Shown here: one piece after another, positions 26,837-36,300 of the stretch
Layout of the letters: every line of letters begins with the position of its first letter
How positions within the stretch are numbered: position 1 is the stretch's first letter
Source: Streptomyces sp. LBL
GTDB lineage: Bacteria > Actinomycetota > Actinomycetes > Streptomycetales > Streptomycetaceae
Reading direction: 5' to 3'
DNA: 64,000 nucleotides
Assembly (NCBI RefSeq): GCF_029893585.1
Contig: NZ_JARXYX010000007.1
Location: forward strand, 246,441-310,440
The notes under the pieces: model-generated
Databases searched by the model: none
What the model was told of the DNA's origin: nothing
What the model saw: only the letters and a program-made list of their open reading frames with translations
Program-made: the position numbers and the translations under genes

Positions 26837-26855
26837 AACCCCGGTCAGGGGTTTT
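26837..26855 (+). terminator. Short hairpin between the two esx genes, possible attenuator
   Basis: AACCCC-GGTCA-GGGGTT is a 6-bp stem running into TTTT. It is too weak for a full stop but could reduce read-through to the downstream genes. Confidence 0.4.
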
Positions 26856-26912
26856 CCGTTGAGGTTCCCCCCAACCCATACCTGACGCAGTCGCTGCGAG
26901 ACGAGGTCGAAG

Positions 26913-27233
26913 ATGCCTGACTTTACCGACGGAAAAATCTACGTCGACTACTCCCACATGAACAACGCCGCCGACGACATGGTCCAGCAGACCAAGGCGA
27001 TCGACAGCATCCTCGCCAACCTGGACAAGGAACTCCAGGCGCTCAAGGAGTCCTGGGAAGGTGAGGACAAGGACATATACGGCGACAAGCAGACGGCGTG
27101 GAACAACGCGGTCGAGGAGATGAAGAGGATCCTCGCCGAGAACTCGGCCCTGCTCACCGACGTCTCGGACAGCTACCAGTACAGCGAGAAGTCCCTGACG
27201 CAGCTGTGGGAGACCGTGCGCATCGGCGGCTGA
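26913..27233 (+). CDS. WXG100-family ESX protein
   Basis: This 106-residue two-helix protein has the classic WxG turn in ALKESWEGEDKDIYGDKQTA and a C-terminal helix ending SYQYSEKSLTQLWETVRI. It carries the YxxxD/E export signal type after the second helix (YQYSEK). It pairs with the preceding WXG100-like protein as the minimal secreted substrate of the EccBCD machine. Confidence 0.93.
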   Translation: MPDFTDGKIYVDYSHMNNAADDMVQQTKAIDSILANLDKELQALKESWEGEDKDIYGDKQTAWNNAVEEMKRILAENSALLTDVSDSYQYSEKSLTQLWETVRIGG

Positions 27234-27324
27234 CCGCGTAGGCGACACCCCACCCCTTCGGGCGGCCGTCCGCGTGCGATGTCATGCGAGCGGCCGTCCT
27301 TCGTGCAAGCAGGAGGAGTACGGC

Positions 27325-27834
27325 ATGGCGGAGAACACACCCACGGTCAATCTGAACAAAGCCTGGCTTGAGAGCTTCATCGAGAAGGATGTGGGCCCGT
27401 TCCGGGAGGCGATCAGGTTGATCAGGGAGGACGGGACCGCCCCGGCCGACGACGCCCTGCAGGTGCCGGCGGTGGGGAATCTGCTGGCAGGGAACGGCGC
27501 GAAGGCGGCGTCGGGATTTTACGACGGACAGAAGGTTCCGATCGCGATCGGCACGATGGCTGCCGACGAGGGGGGGCGGGTCAACGGCGGTTACCTGGTC
27601 AAGTCGTTGAACGCCGTTCTGGAGCAGCTCGACGGCATCCTGAAGAACCAGAGCGAATTGTTCGAGGAGATCGAGGCCAACCTCAGAGACACCATCGCGG
27701 AGATGTCCAAGACGCAAGAAGAAAGTCTGGAAAAGATCGACGGAAAGAAGTTCGTCAACTTCTTCGAGGACGTCGACGATGTGCTCTCCGAGGGCAGCGG
27801 GAGCAAGGGGGGTGGCGACGACGACGATGACTGA
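27325..27834 (+). CDS. T7SS-associated protein (169 aa)
   Basis: The ATG at 27325 follows AGGAGG. The N-terminal half (WLESFIEKDVGPFREAIRLI) is compact and mixed. Residues 90-150 form a helical hairpin with coiled-coil character (LKSLNAVLEQLDGILKNQSE, then LFEEIEANLRDTIAEM), and the tail is GSGSKGGG followed by five Asp. Small proteins of this size occur downstream of esx genes in Streptomyces loci and are thought to act as secreted partners or chaperones of the large substrate that follows. The exact function is unknown. Confidence 0.7.
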   Translation: MAENTPTVNLNKAWLESFIEKDVGPFREAIRLIREDGTAPADDALQVPAVGNLLAGNGAKAASGFYDGQKVPIAIGTMAADEGGRVNGGYLVKSLNAVLEQLDGILKNQSELFEEIEANLRDTIAEMSKTQEESLEKIDGKKFVNFFEDVDDVLSEGSGSKGGGDDDDD

Positions 27835-27956
27835 TCCTGTCGCGTCCTCCCCGCGAGGCTGCTGAATTTTCTCGTACCAGCCGCGTACCTCTACCCCGTA
27901 CGCCCCCTGATTCACCCCCCTGCCCCGTACCTCCTCACCGAAAAGGGCATCCCGGC

Positions 27957-30900
27957 ATGGCGCTCGATTCCAGCAAGGTCACCACCGCGCTCACCAGCGC
28001 GAACGACAAGTGGGCGGAGGCCATCGGCTTCTTCACGGGATTCGTAGCGCCACCCCGGGCCGATCTCTTCGACACGCTGGTCGGCAATGAAGGTATCCCC
28101 CAGATGAAGGTGGAGATATCTGATGTCGGCTATGTCGACTACGTCGACACCGAAGACTTGAACTGGCTGTACGAGAACGCCGGCTACGACATCAACAACA
28201 CAGACTTCGTTATCCCGTTCTACTCGACGAGCGGCGGTGTGGGGTCGGACGTTTCGATGCACAAGGCGCGCATCACGCTGCTCGGTGAGAAGTCGTCGGG
28301 CGGACCGCCGACCGGCGGCTATGTGGAGGGCGGGACCTTCACCAGCAGCATCGACGGACATCTGGGGATGGACGGCAAGCCCACCTGGGACACGACGAAG
28401 CTCACGCAGTACAGCTACGGCACCGGACTGGCGCTGGAGAAGCTGCGGAACGACGAGAAGCTCGGCACCCATGGTTTCGCCTGGAACGGCCTCCCCGTGG
28501 ATGACGCCGCCTCCGTCTCGCTCGGGACCTTCGATGTGGTGGCCGGTTCCTTCGACCGGGTCGCCGAGTTCTTCCTGAACCAGCAGCGGATAGTGGAGGA
28601 ATGGCAGGGCAGACTCGGCACGGAGGAGAACGACGCATGGCGCGGCAAGGCGGCAGGTGTCTTCTGGGACCTCATTTCTAAAATCAACAAGCAGTACACC
28701 GATTACGCGGAGGACATGAGTCCGAACGGGAGTTACTTCTCGAAGCAGGGGAATGAAGTCCGGCAGGCGAAAAAGGATTTCCAGAAGGCGGTGATAGACC
28801 TTCACAACGTCTGGATGAACTGGGAACTCATGATGGGAAACCCGCTGCGCTGGCTCAGTGATCTGCTGACGGACGTGATGAAGTATACGTGGGATCACAA
28901 CATAACGAAGATCGGTTACGAGATCGAGTCTGCCGGGGACAGTTACTACACGAATTATGTGGCGGAAGAGGGATTCGACAACAGGGCCAAAGCGGAACGG
29001 CCGGGCGCCGCGCTGATGGACTTCGGCGACCTGAAGGATCTCACCACCTGGGAGGCTATCGGGAACAAATCCATCGAGATGTGGCAACAGTCCGTCAAGG
29101 ACAATCTTGAGGCCGCCGCGATCGATGCCATGGAATATGTTAAAAACAGCTGGAGCAGCAGCAATTTCGACCTGGGGACCGTCAAGTCCCGAGGCGGAAG
29201 TACCCTCAAGGAGGGGTACGACGAAGCCAAGGCCGAACAGCTGGAGGATGACAACAAAAAGAAAGAGGATGATGCGAAAAAGGCTGCTGACGAGGCCGCT
29301 AAAAAGCAAGAAGATTTCATGAACTGGCAGAAGGATCAGGCAAGGATCGCGAAGGAGGAAGCGGCGAAGGCGAAGGCCGAGGCGGACGCCAAGGCGGCCG
29401 CGCAGGAGGCCAAGGCGGACAAGGAGAAGGCCGAGGCGAAGGCCGAGAGGGAGAAGGAGAAGGCCGAGGCGGACGCCAAGGCGGCCGCGGCGGAGGCGAA
29501 GGCGGACGCCAAGGCGGCCGCGGCGGAGGCGAAGCAGGAGGCGAAGGAGAAGGAGCAGGACGCCAAGGAGGCCGCGCAGGAGGCCAAGCAGGAGGCGAAG
29601 CAGGCCGAGCAGGAGGCCAAGCAGGAGGCCAAGGAGAAGGAGCAGGAGGCCAAGCAGGCCGAGCAGGAGGCCAAGCAGGACCGCATCCGCACCGAACAGG
29701 AGGCCAAGCAGGAGGCCAAGGAGAAGGAGCAGGAGGCCAAGCAGGCCGAGCAGCAGGCGAAAGCGGAGTCCAAGCAGGCCGAGCAGGAGGCCAAGCAGGC
29801 CGAGGCGCAGGGGCGTCAGGAGCAGATGCAGATGCTCCAGATGAACCAGGCCAAGGCCCAGCAGGAAGAGGCGAAGAAGGAGCAGGCGAAGAAGGAGGCG
29901 GAGCAGGAGGCGAAGCAGGAGGCGAAGGAGGCCGAGCAGGAGGCCAAGCAGGCCGAGCAGGAGGCCAAGCAGGAGGCCAAGGAGAAGGAGCAGGAGGCCA
30001 AGCAGGAGGCCAAGGAGAAGGAGCAGGAGGCCAAGCAGGAGGCCAAGGAGAAGGAGGCGGAGGCCAAGCAGGCCGAGCAGGAGGCCAAGCAGGACCGCAT
30101 CCGCACCGAACAGGAAGACAAGCAGGAAAACCTCCAGGCCGAACAGGAGAAGAAGCAGGCCGAGCAGGAGGCCAAGGCGGAGGCCAAGCAGGCCGAGCAG
30201 GAGGCCAAGCAGGAGGCCAAGGAGAAGGAGGCCGAGGCCAAGCAGGAGGAGCTCCAGCAGAAGCAGGAGGCGAAGCAGCAGGAAGCCGAGGCCAAGCAGG
30301 AGCAGCTCCAGCAGGAGCAGGAGAAGAAGCAGCAGGAGGCGGAGTCCAAGTTCGACAGGCAGAGCCGGGGGCTCCTGAACGGCGGCGATCTCTCACCCAC
30401 CGACATCTCCGGCCCGGTCAACGATGGCTCCCTGAACCTCCCCGTCAACGACGGTTCCCTGGACGTCCCCGGCGGCGGCCAGTCGCATCTCGACTCCAAC
30501 GGCCGGCTGGTGACCGAGTACCCGGACGGCAGCTCCACCACGATCGACCCGATCACGCACAGCTCGACCGTGACGCAACCCGACGGATCGACCGTCTCCG
30601 GCCCGCTCAACACCGGTGACCTGCTGCCCAATCCGGACGGCAGCACGACGCAGCTGGACCCGCAGGGCAACGTGGTCACGGAGTACCCGGACGGCACCGT
30701 CCAGAAGGTCGACCCGGACACCGGCATCACCACGATCACCAGCCCGGACGGCACGACGAAGTCCGGCTACCTCAACGACCCCGGCAGCTCGCTGCCCGAC
30801 TACGACTTTCAGCCTTCCGGCTCCGGCTCCCTCAACAGCGGCTCCCTCGGCGGGTACGACTACAACTCACCTTCCTACGACTCCTCCGCCTACGAGGAGG

Positions 30901-31451
30901 AGCTGTACGACGACACCCCCTACGAGTCGCCCCAGGACATTAACGCGGCGGCGTCCGCCGCGCCGAGCAACAACCGCACCCAACTGAACAGCGGGTCCCT
31001 CCCGGGCTTGGGCGGAGCCGGCGCGGGCGGCGCGGGCTCACCCATGGGCGGCGGCATGGGCGGCGCGGGCTCACCCATGGGCGGCGGCATGGGCGGCGGC
31101 ATGGGCGGTGGCATGGGCGGCGGTATGGGCGGCGGCGCGGGTGGCGGTCAGGACTCGAAGGCCGAGCGCGTCCGCAATGTGATCGACGGTGATGTCGTCA
31201 GTAACCGCCGTCCACGGGCGGGCGGCGGCCCCGGCCCCGGGAACCGCGGTTACGCGGACGACGAGGTCAGGGTGGCGGCCAGCGGTAACACCGCCGGTCA
31301 GTCCCCGTTCCTCCCGCCGATGGCCGGCGGGGGAGCGCCCGGCCAGACTCAGACCCAGAGCGGTGACCGCGCCCGCGACTCGTGGGTGCCGGAGGACGAG
31401 GACGTGTGGGGAACGGACGAGGGCGGCGCGCCGGCGGTGATCGGTCGGTGA
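27957..31451 (+). CDS. Large coiled-coil T7SS substrate with KEAEQ repeats (1164 aa)
   Basis: Residues 1-420 form a helical T7SS-type N-terminal region (about 170-300 contains LNQQRIVEEWQGRLGTEEND and AWRGKAAG, a WxG turn). Residues about 420-800 are one long charged coiled coil built of near-identical EAKQEAKEKEQ, EAKQAEQ and AKADAKAAAAE units. Residues 820-945 hold five PDGST/TxITSPDG-like repeats that read like stiff beta stalks. Residues 1015-1065 are GGGMGGGMGG. The C-terminus ends in WVPEDEDVWGTDEG, a motif I associate with large actinobacterial T7SS-linked proteins. It is probably exported and may span the wall as a filament or scaffold. The function is inferred from architecture alone. 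Confidence 0.75.
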   Translation: MALDSSKVTTALTSANDKWAEAIGFFTGFVAPPRADLFDTLVGNEGIPQMKVEISDVGYVDYVDTEDLNWLYENAGYDINNTDFVIPFYSTSGGVGSDVSMHKARITLLGEKSSGGPPTGGYVEGGTFTSSIDGHLGMDGKPTWDTTKLTQYSYGTGLALEKLRNDEKLGTHGFAWNGLPVDDAASVSLGTFDVVAGSFDRVAEFFLNQQRIVEEWQGRLGTEENDAWRGKAAGVFWDLISKINKQYTDYAEDMSPNGSYFSKQGNEVRQAKKDFQKAVIDLHNVWMNWELMMGNPLRWLSDLLTDVMKYTWDHNITKIGYEIESAGDSYYTNYVAEEGFDNRAKAERPGAALMDFGDLKDLTTWEAIGNKSIEMWQQSVKDNLEAAAIDAMEYVKNSWSSSNFDLGTVKSRGGSTLKEGYDEAKAEQLEDDNKKKEDDAKKAADEAAKKQEDFMNWQKDQARIAKEEAAKAKAEADAKAAAQEAKADKEKAEAKAEREKEKAEADAKAAAAEAKADAKAAAAEAKQEAKEKEQDAKEAAQEAKQEAKQAEQEAKQEAKEKEQEAKQAEQEAKQDRIRTEQEAKQEAKEKEQEAKQAEQQAKAESKQAEQEAKQAEAQGRQEQMQMLQMNQAKAQQEEAKKEQAKKEAEQEAKQEAKEAEQEAKQAEQEAKQEAKEKEQEAKQEAKEKEQEAKQEAKEKEAEAKQAEQEAKQDRIRTEQEDKQENLQAEQEKKQAEQEAKAEAKQAEQEAKQEAKEKEAEAKQEELQQKQEAKQQEAEAKQEQLQQEQEKKQQEAESKFDRQSRGLLNGGDLSPTDISGPVNDGSLNLPVNDGSLDVPGGGQSHLDSNGRLVTEYPDGSSTTIDPITHSSTVTQPDGSTVSGPLNTGDLLPNPDGSTTQLDPQGNVVTEYPDGTVQKVDPDTGITTITSPDGTTKSGYLNDPGSSLPDYDFQPSGSGSLNSGSLGGYDYNSPSYDSSAYEEELYDDTPYESPQDINAAASAAPSNNRTQLNSGSLPGLGGAGAGGAGSPMGGGMGGAGSPMGGGMGGGMGGGMGGGMGGGAGGGQDSKAERVRNVIDGDVVSNRRPRAGGGPGPGNRGYADDEVRVAASGNTAGQSPFLPPMAGGGAPGQTQTQSGDRARDSWVPEDEDVWGTDEGGAPAVIGR
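29340..30360 (+). repeat. Coding repeats of the KEAEQ coiled coil
   Basis: About 1 kb of imperfect tandem units built from GAGGCCAAGCAGGAGGCCAA, GAGAAGGAGCAG and GCCGAGCAG. Some longer blocks recur exactly, such as CAGGACCGCATCCGCACCGA at 29678 and 30096. Such DNA expands and shrinks easily, so strain-to-strain length changes are likely. Confidence 0.85.
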
Positions 31452-31530
31452 ACGTGACCGTGCTGACGCCGTATCGGATGTGCAGGATGTGTACGACAGG
31501 GGAAACCCGCCCGACAGTTGGAGAGGTCCG

Positions 31531-31995
31531 ATGAGCGAGCCGATGGAGCAGAAGATTTCCCAGGCCATGGCCGATCTGGCGGCCATGCAGGACGCCGTCG
31601 CACAGGCCGAGAGCGAACTCAGCCAGGCCACGGCCACCGCGCGGTCGCGTGACCGCGCGGTGGAGGTCACGGTCGGCCCGCAGGGCGAGCTGACGGGGCT
31701 GAAGTTTCCGGACGGCAAGCACCAGAGCATGACAGGACCGCAGTTGGCGGCATCCATACTGGAGGCCGCGCAGGATGGACGCGCGCAGATGGCGCGTAAA
31801 GTTATGGAGACTTTCGCTCCGCTGACGCAAGGGAGCGGCGGGGTGGAGGGCCTGGGCGTGGACATCGACTGGGAGCGGATGTTCGGTTCGGCACTCGGCG
31901 GAGGGTCGGGAAGCGGTATGGGGCGGTCGGCGGGAGACCGTTTGCGGGACGAGATTCACGAGGACACGGACGACACACTTCCGAGGGGACGGTAA
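31531..31995 (+). CDS. YbaB/EbfC-like protein in the T7SS operon
   Basis: This 154-residue protein has an N-terminal helix (KISQAMADLAAMQDAVAQAE), then VEVTVGPQGELTGLKFPDG and a long helix (QLAASILEAAQDGRAQMARK). This is the YbaB helix-strand-strand-helix plan, with an extra disordered tail (DDTLPRGR). YbaB proteins form dimers and bind DNA, but variants of this kind are common beside actinobacterial esx genes and may instead be secreted partners or chaperones. Two bases separate its stop from the next start. Confidence 0.75.
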   Translation: MSEPMEQKISQAMADLAAMQDAVAQAESELSQATATARSRDRAVEVTVGPQGELTGLKFPDGKHQSMTGPQLAASILEAAQDGRAQMARKVMETFAPLTQGSGGVEGLGVDIDWERMFGSALGGGSGSGMGRSAGDRLRDEIHEDTDDTLPRGR

Positions 31996-31997
31996 GC

Positions 31998-32363
31998 ATG
32001 AGTTGGGGTAACTACGAGGCGGATGTCCCCGGTCTTGGGGAGGGTGCCGCCATGATTTCGGGCCTGTCGGCCGAGACTGACAAGGTCGCTGACGATTTCA
32101 TCTCCGACATGGCGACCTACCGGCGATGGGCCGGCTATTCGGACGATTTCTACCACCAGGTCAACCCGAAGTACCAGGCGAACAACGACATGTGCGTGTC
32201 GATGCTCAGGAACATGAGCAGGGCCTACGCGGCGCTCGAGTCGGCCACACTCGGCAACCTGCGGAACATCGAGGGCGCACAGTCCTACGCGCAGGACGCG
32301 ATCGATCTGCAGCAGTCGAAGCTCGACTCCTCCCCCGATGAGTACGGGGGCGGAAGGCACTAA
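31998..32363 (+). CDS. WXG100-size helical protein preceding the giant gene
   Basis: This 121-residue protein is helical: MISGLSAETDKVADDFISDM, then YRRWAGYSDDFYHQVNPKYQ (a Trp-Ala-Gly turn) and a second helix rich in Ala/Leu ending AQSYAQDAIDLQQ. It looks like a further ESX-type partner. Its stop codon at 32361-32363 is immediately followed by the GTG of the giant gene, so the two are almost certainly translationally coupled, as for a chaperone-like partner and its toxin. Confidence 0.75.
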   Translation: MSWGNYEADVPGLGEGAAMISGLSAETDKVADDFISDMATYRRWAGYSDDFYHQVNPKYQANNDMCVSMLRNMSRAYAALESATLGNLRNIEGAQSYAQDAIDLQQSKLDSSPDEYGGGRH

Positions 32364-33360
32364 GTGAAGGAGATCGACTATCCTCCGGATGTCGCGAGGA
32401 TGCTCTTTGTCCTGATTGGGGAAAAGCCCATTCAGGCCAGGGAAAATTTGGCATGGGAAAGCCAGCATCTTTATCTTTCGCTGCAGAAAGCTGTGGTCAA
32501 ACTCCGGGAATCGGCGCTGGACAAGATCGCGAAGGCGCGCGATTCCCTGCCTCCGCAGGTAGCTGACCACTACATCTCGGGCCTGACCATGCTGATCGGT
32601 GACGGCAGCGGTTCCGATCCCGTGCAGGGGCTGCTCAATCAGCTCGATGATCTCGCCGACGCTCAGGGCATCTACTCCCAGAAGATCCAGGGGTCGAAAT
32701 GGGAGATCATTTCCGAGATCATCATGCTGATCGCCACACTGGCGTACCTGGCGGCCCTGGCCACGTTCACCGGTGGCGCCTCGTTGTCCCAGATGCTGCT
32801 GGCCAAGGCCAGGGGCAGGCTCGCGGTCCTGCTGATCGTCGACCGGCTGCTGCGGCTGACGCACCTCATGCCGACCCTCACGGAGGCGTTCGAGGAGGCC
32901 ATTCAGACGCTGGCTGTCAGGCTGGCGCAGATCGCTCTGAACACCGGTGGACGCAAGCCGAACGGTGTCGACTGGGCCGATGTCGGAAAGTCCGCCGCGT
33001 TCGGTGCGCTCACCGGTGCCTTCATGGGGATTTTCGAGAAGATCCTGACCCCGCTCAAGAACATCTTCAAGAATCTCCTCGACGATGTGTTCATCAAGTT
33101 CAACATCAGGCGGGACAGCCCGCTGTTCACGGCGATAGTGAACGGCCCGCCCGAGGCGGTGACGATCTTCGTGGTGTCCGGTGCCGCGGAGGGCGCGGCC
33201 GAGGTCATCATCAACGGGGCCTTCGACGGCAATTGGGCATTCAAGTGGGAGACGTTCGTCGGCTCCGGTTCCAGCGCTGTCCTCGAGGCCGGCGCGTCGC
33301 TCGGTCTCGGGGCCGCGGGCCTGGTGGCCTACAACAAGTATTTCAACACCGATCTGCTCG
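32364..33360 (+). other. Giant protein: N-terminal helical T7SS-type region (residues 1-332)
   Basis: Helices rich in Leu/Ala with charged faces: ARENLAWESQHLYLSLQKAV, KWEIISEIIMLIATLAYLAA and LTEAFEEAIQTLAVRLAQIA. A glycine-rich hydrophobic segment (FGALTGAFMGIFEKILTPLK) and SGAAEGAAEVIINGAFDGNW follow. Long actinobacterial T7SS toxins often begin with such WXG100-like helices. No classical signal peptide is present. Confidence 0.65.
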
Positions 33361-36300
33361 ACAAGATCAATGCCCTGCCGAAGCCCGGTGACACCCTGGG
33401 AGGCGGTCCGGGGCCGTCCAAGTCCTCGCGTTCTTCCACCTCTTCTTCGAACTCTCCGGATCCGCTGAACGGCAGCGGGGATTTCAAGCCCGGTAACTCT
33501 TCCCTCTTCACTTCCGGCCCCCCGGCCCCGGGCAAGACGTCCTCCAGCGGCTTCCCCGAGGGCGTCGATCCCTTCCGCGACGGCCCCGGCATCACCACGC
33601 CCCCGCCGCTCAGGCCGAACCCGCTGCCCATCAGCTCCTACGACGACGGGGCGGACACGCCCAGCCGCTTCACGACGACGGATGACGACTCGACGAACCG
33701 GCTGCCGGACGGCACGAACGGTACGGACGGTACGGACACGACGAACGCGGGATTCCCGCGGCCGTCGTCCGCGTACACGCCGAACTCCTCGTCCTTGACC
33801 GACACCACGCCCCTGTCCTCGGGGTCGGCGTCAAACGGGTCCCTGACCGGGCCCAACTCCGTGCCTTCGTCGCGTACGTCCAACTCCCCGTACGCACCGG
33901 ACACCGACCTTCTGCCCGACGCCGATCCCGGTCTCGACTCCGTATCCGACCTCGACGCGGCGAACAATCCGGCGAACAGCCTGCCCGGGTCGCTCGCGGA
34001 CAGCCCCTCAGGGCTGACGGGCGGCTCGAAGTCGACCACATCCCAGGGAACGTACGACACGGACAGCAGGTCCGACACCGACAGCGTGTACGACGCCGAC
34101 GAGTCGGACAGCGTCTACGACTCGGACGCCACGGACTACACGGACTACACGGACTACACGGACGACGCGGACGCGCGGACCGGCCTGGAGGGCAAGGCGA
34201 GCAACCCGGACGGGATGCCTGACCTCCAGAACGATTCCTCCGGACAGGACGTGCCCGGACGGGGCAACGCCGTCCGGAACACCGGAGCGTCGGGCGCGCA
34301 GGACGGCACGGACCAGTACCTGCCCGGTCAGCAATCCGAATCCGACCCCGAATCCGATGCTGTCGCGGCCCCTACCCCCGTGGTCACCTCGGCCGGCCCC
34401 ACCCCAGCGGTCGACGCGGGAACAGGCAGGACCACCGGCCCACAGAACACCCCCCAGACACTCGGCAGCCAAGGTAACCAGGGCACGCAGGGCAGCCAAG
34501 GCGCGCAGGGCAACCAGGGTGCGCAGGATCAGTCGGGCAGCCGGCCGGGCCAGTCCCAGCAGGGCCGTCCGGACCAGCCCGGCGCGCGCACGCAGCCGGA
34601 GCAGTTGGACGAGGCCGAACTCACCGACGATGCGGAGGAGTTGGCCGGGCCGCCGGCCGGGAACTCCCGTCCCGACGACGTCATCGCGGGCCTGGCCGGG
34701 TCCGGGGAAAGCAACGGTGCCCTCCCCGAGGGCACGACCGCACCCCCGCCCCCGCCCCCGCCCCCGCCTCTGCCGGGCAGCCCGGACGCGGCCGCCCCGG
34801 GGCTGCGCACGTCCTCCTCCGACGCCTCCCAGCTGTTCGAGGGGCAACCCGCGCCGCCGACCCGCCCCCAAGCGGCCGAGACCGGCATACCCGACACGAC
34901 CACACTCACCGGCGACAACACACCGCCCGGAAGCGACACACCGCCCGGCACCGGCACACTGGCCGGCACCGGTATACCGCTCGTAACCGGCACACAGGTC
35001 GGCACCGGTATACCGGTCGGCGACGGCGTGCCCGCCGGGCAGGACATGTCCCTACCCACCGCGCGGACTCCGGAGCCGGCCGTGCCGGTGGCCGATCCGG
35101 TGCGGCCGGAGCAGTGGCGGCCAGGGCTCACGGACGCCCCGGCGATGCCGTTGCGGACCGAACGGTTCGACCCGGACCGTGACCCCGGGAGGGGAAGTCT
35201 GGGACCGGGGCTGCTGGACGGCCGGGACACGCTGATCCGTATGTGGGTCCAGCGGATCCAGGCCGACGACCCCAAGCGCCGCTGGGTACGCAACGTGTCC
35301 GTGCACCTGCCGGTGAAGTTCGGGGAGGGCTTCGACCCGGGCGACCTGGGCGCGTTCCAGAAGCGGATACAAACACGCCTGGACACCCACCTCAACAACG
35401 GTCTGCGGCTGCCCCGTTCCGGCGACCAGCTGCACATCAACCTCGTCCTCACCCCCGCCCCGGACCATGCCGAGGCCGTGGAACTGAGCAGGACGCTCCA
35501 CCCCGGCGGCTCCGACCAGCTGCATCTGCGTCTCCACGCGCCGGACCCCGCGGACTCCCCCGAAGAGGCCGCGGAGAAGCAGACGCGGGACGACGCGACC
35601 GTCCTGCACGAATCGCTCCACTACGCCGGACTGCGGGACCGGAGCACGTCGGGCGAGTCGCTGTTCCGCCGTCTGCTGCGGCAGAGCGACAGCTACGGCC
35701 TGATGGCCGACCCCACCCGCCTGCCCGACCCGGCAGGCCCGGCCGTCCCCCTCCACTACCTGACGACCATCGAGAGCGTCATCGACACCGGCACGGCGGT
35801 GCGTGACCACCCGCTGTCCGCACGTGGAACGCTGCCTCCGGCCGCCAGCATCGACAACCTCGCGCAGGCCCTGCGGATGCTGGCGCCCGCCGACTCGCCA
35901 CCGGTCCACCCGCCCTCGCGGGCCGACGGGAACACCGTCGTGGCACCGGACATGGCGGATTCCGAGGCTGTCGCGGAGCCGGCCGCCCCTGTCCGGACCA
36001 CGTCCACCACGCCTGGCGACGACACTGTGCCCGGTACGGTCGCCGAGATCTCCGAGCCTGCCGAGAGCCCCACGATTTCCGACGACACCGTGCTCGGTAC
36101 GGTCGCCGGCACCGACACTTCCCCCGACACCAAGACCGGCACCGACACTTCCCCCGACATCAAGACCGACACCGACATTTCCACCGACACCGACACCCCC
36201 GCGCCCCTCGGCGATCAGCAGACGCAGTCGGACCCGGCTGTCGTCCCGGCGGTCCCCGGGAAGAGGTGGATCCACTCCACTCTCGACCAGAGCCGCCCTC

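Noticed and set aside
26837..26855. A full terminator separating the two esx genes
   Set aside because: The stem is only 6 bp and both proteins are needed together, so I list it only as a possible attenuator.
29340..30360. A CRISPR array or non-coding satellite
   Set aside because: The repeats are multiples of three, in frame, and encode a continuous coiled coil; there are no unique spacers.
31005..31145. A PE/PPE-like domain from the Gly-rich stretch
   Set aside because: It is a simple GGGM repeat near the C-terminus with no PE or PPE motif.
34743..34769. A membrane or SH3-binding feature in the polyproline run
   Set aside because: It is a short run in a disordered linker; no specific partner can be inferred.
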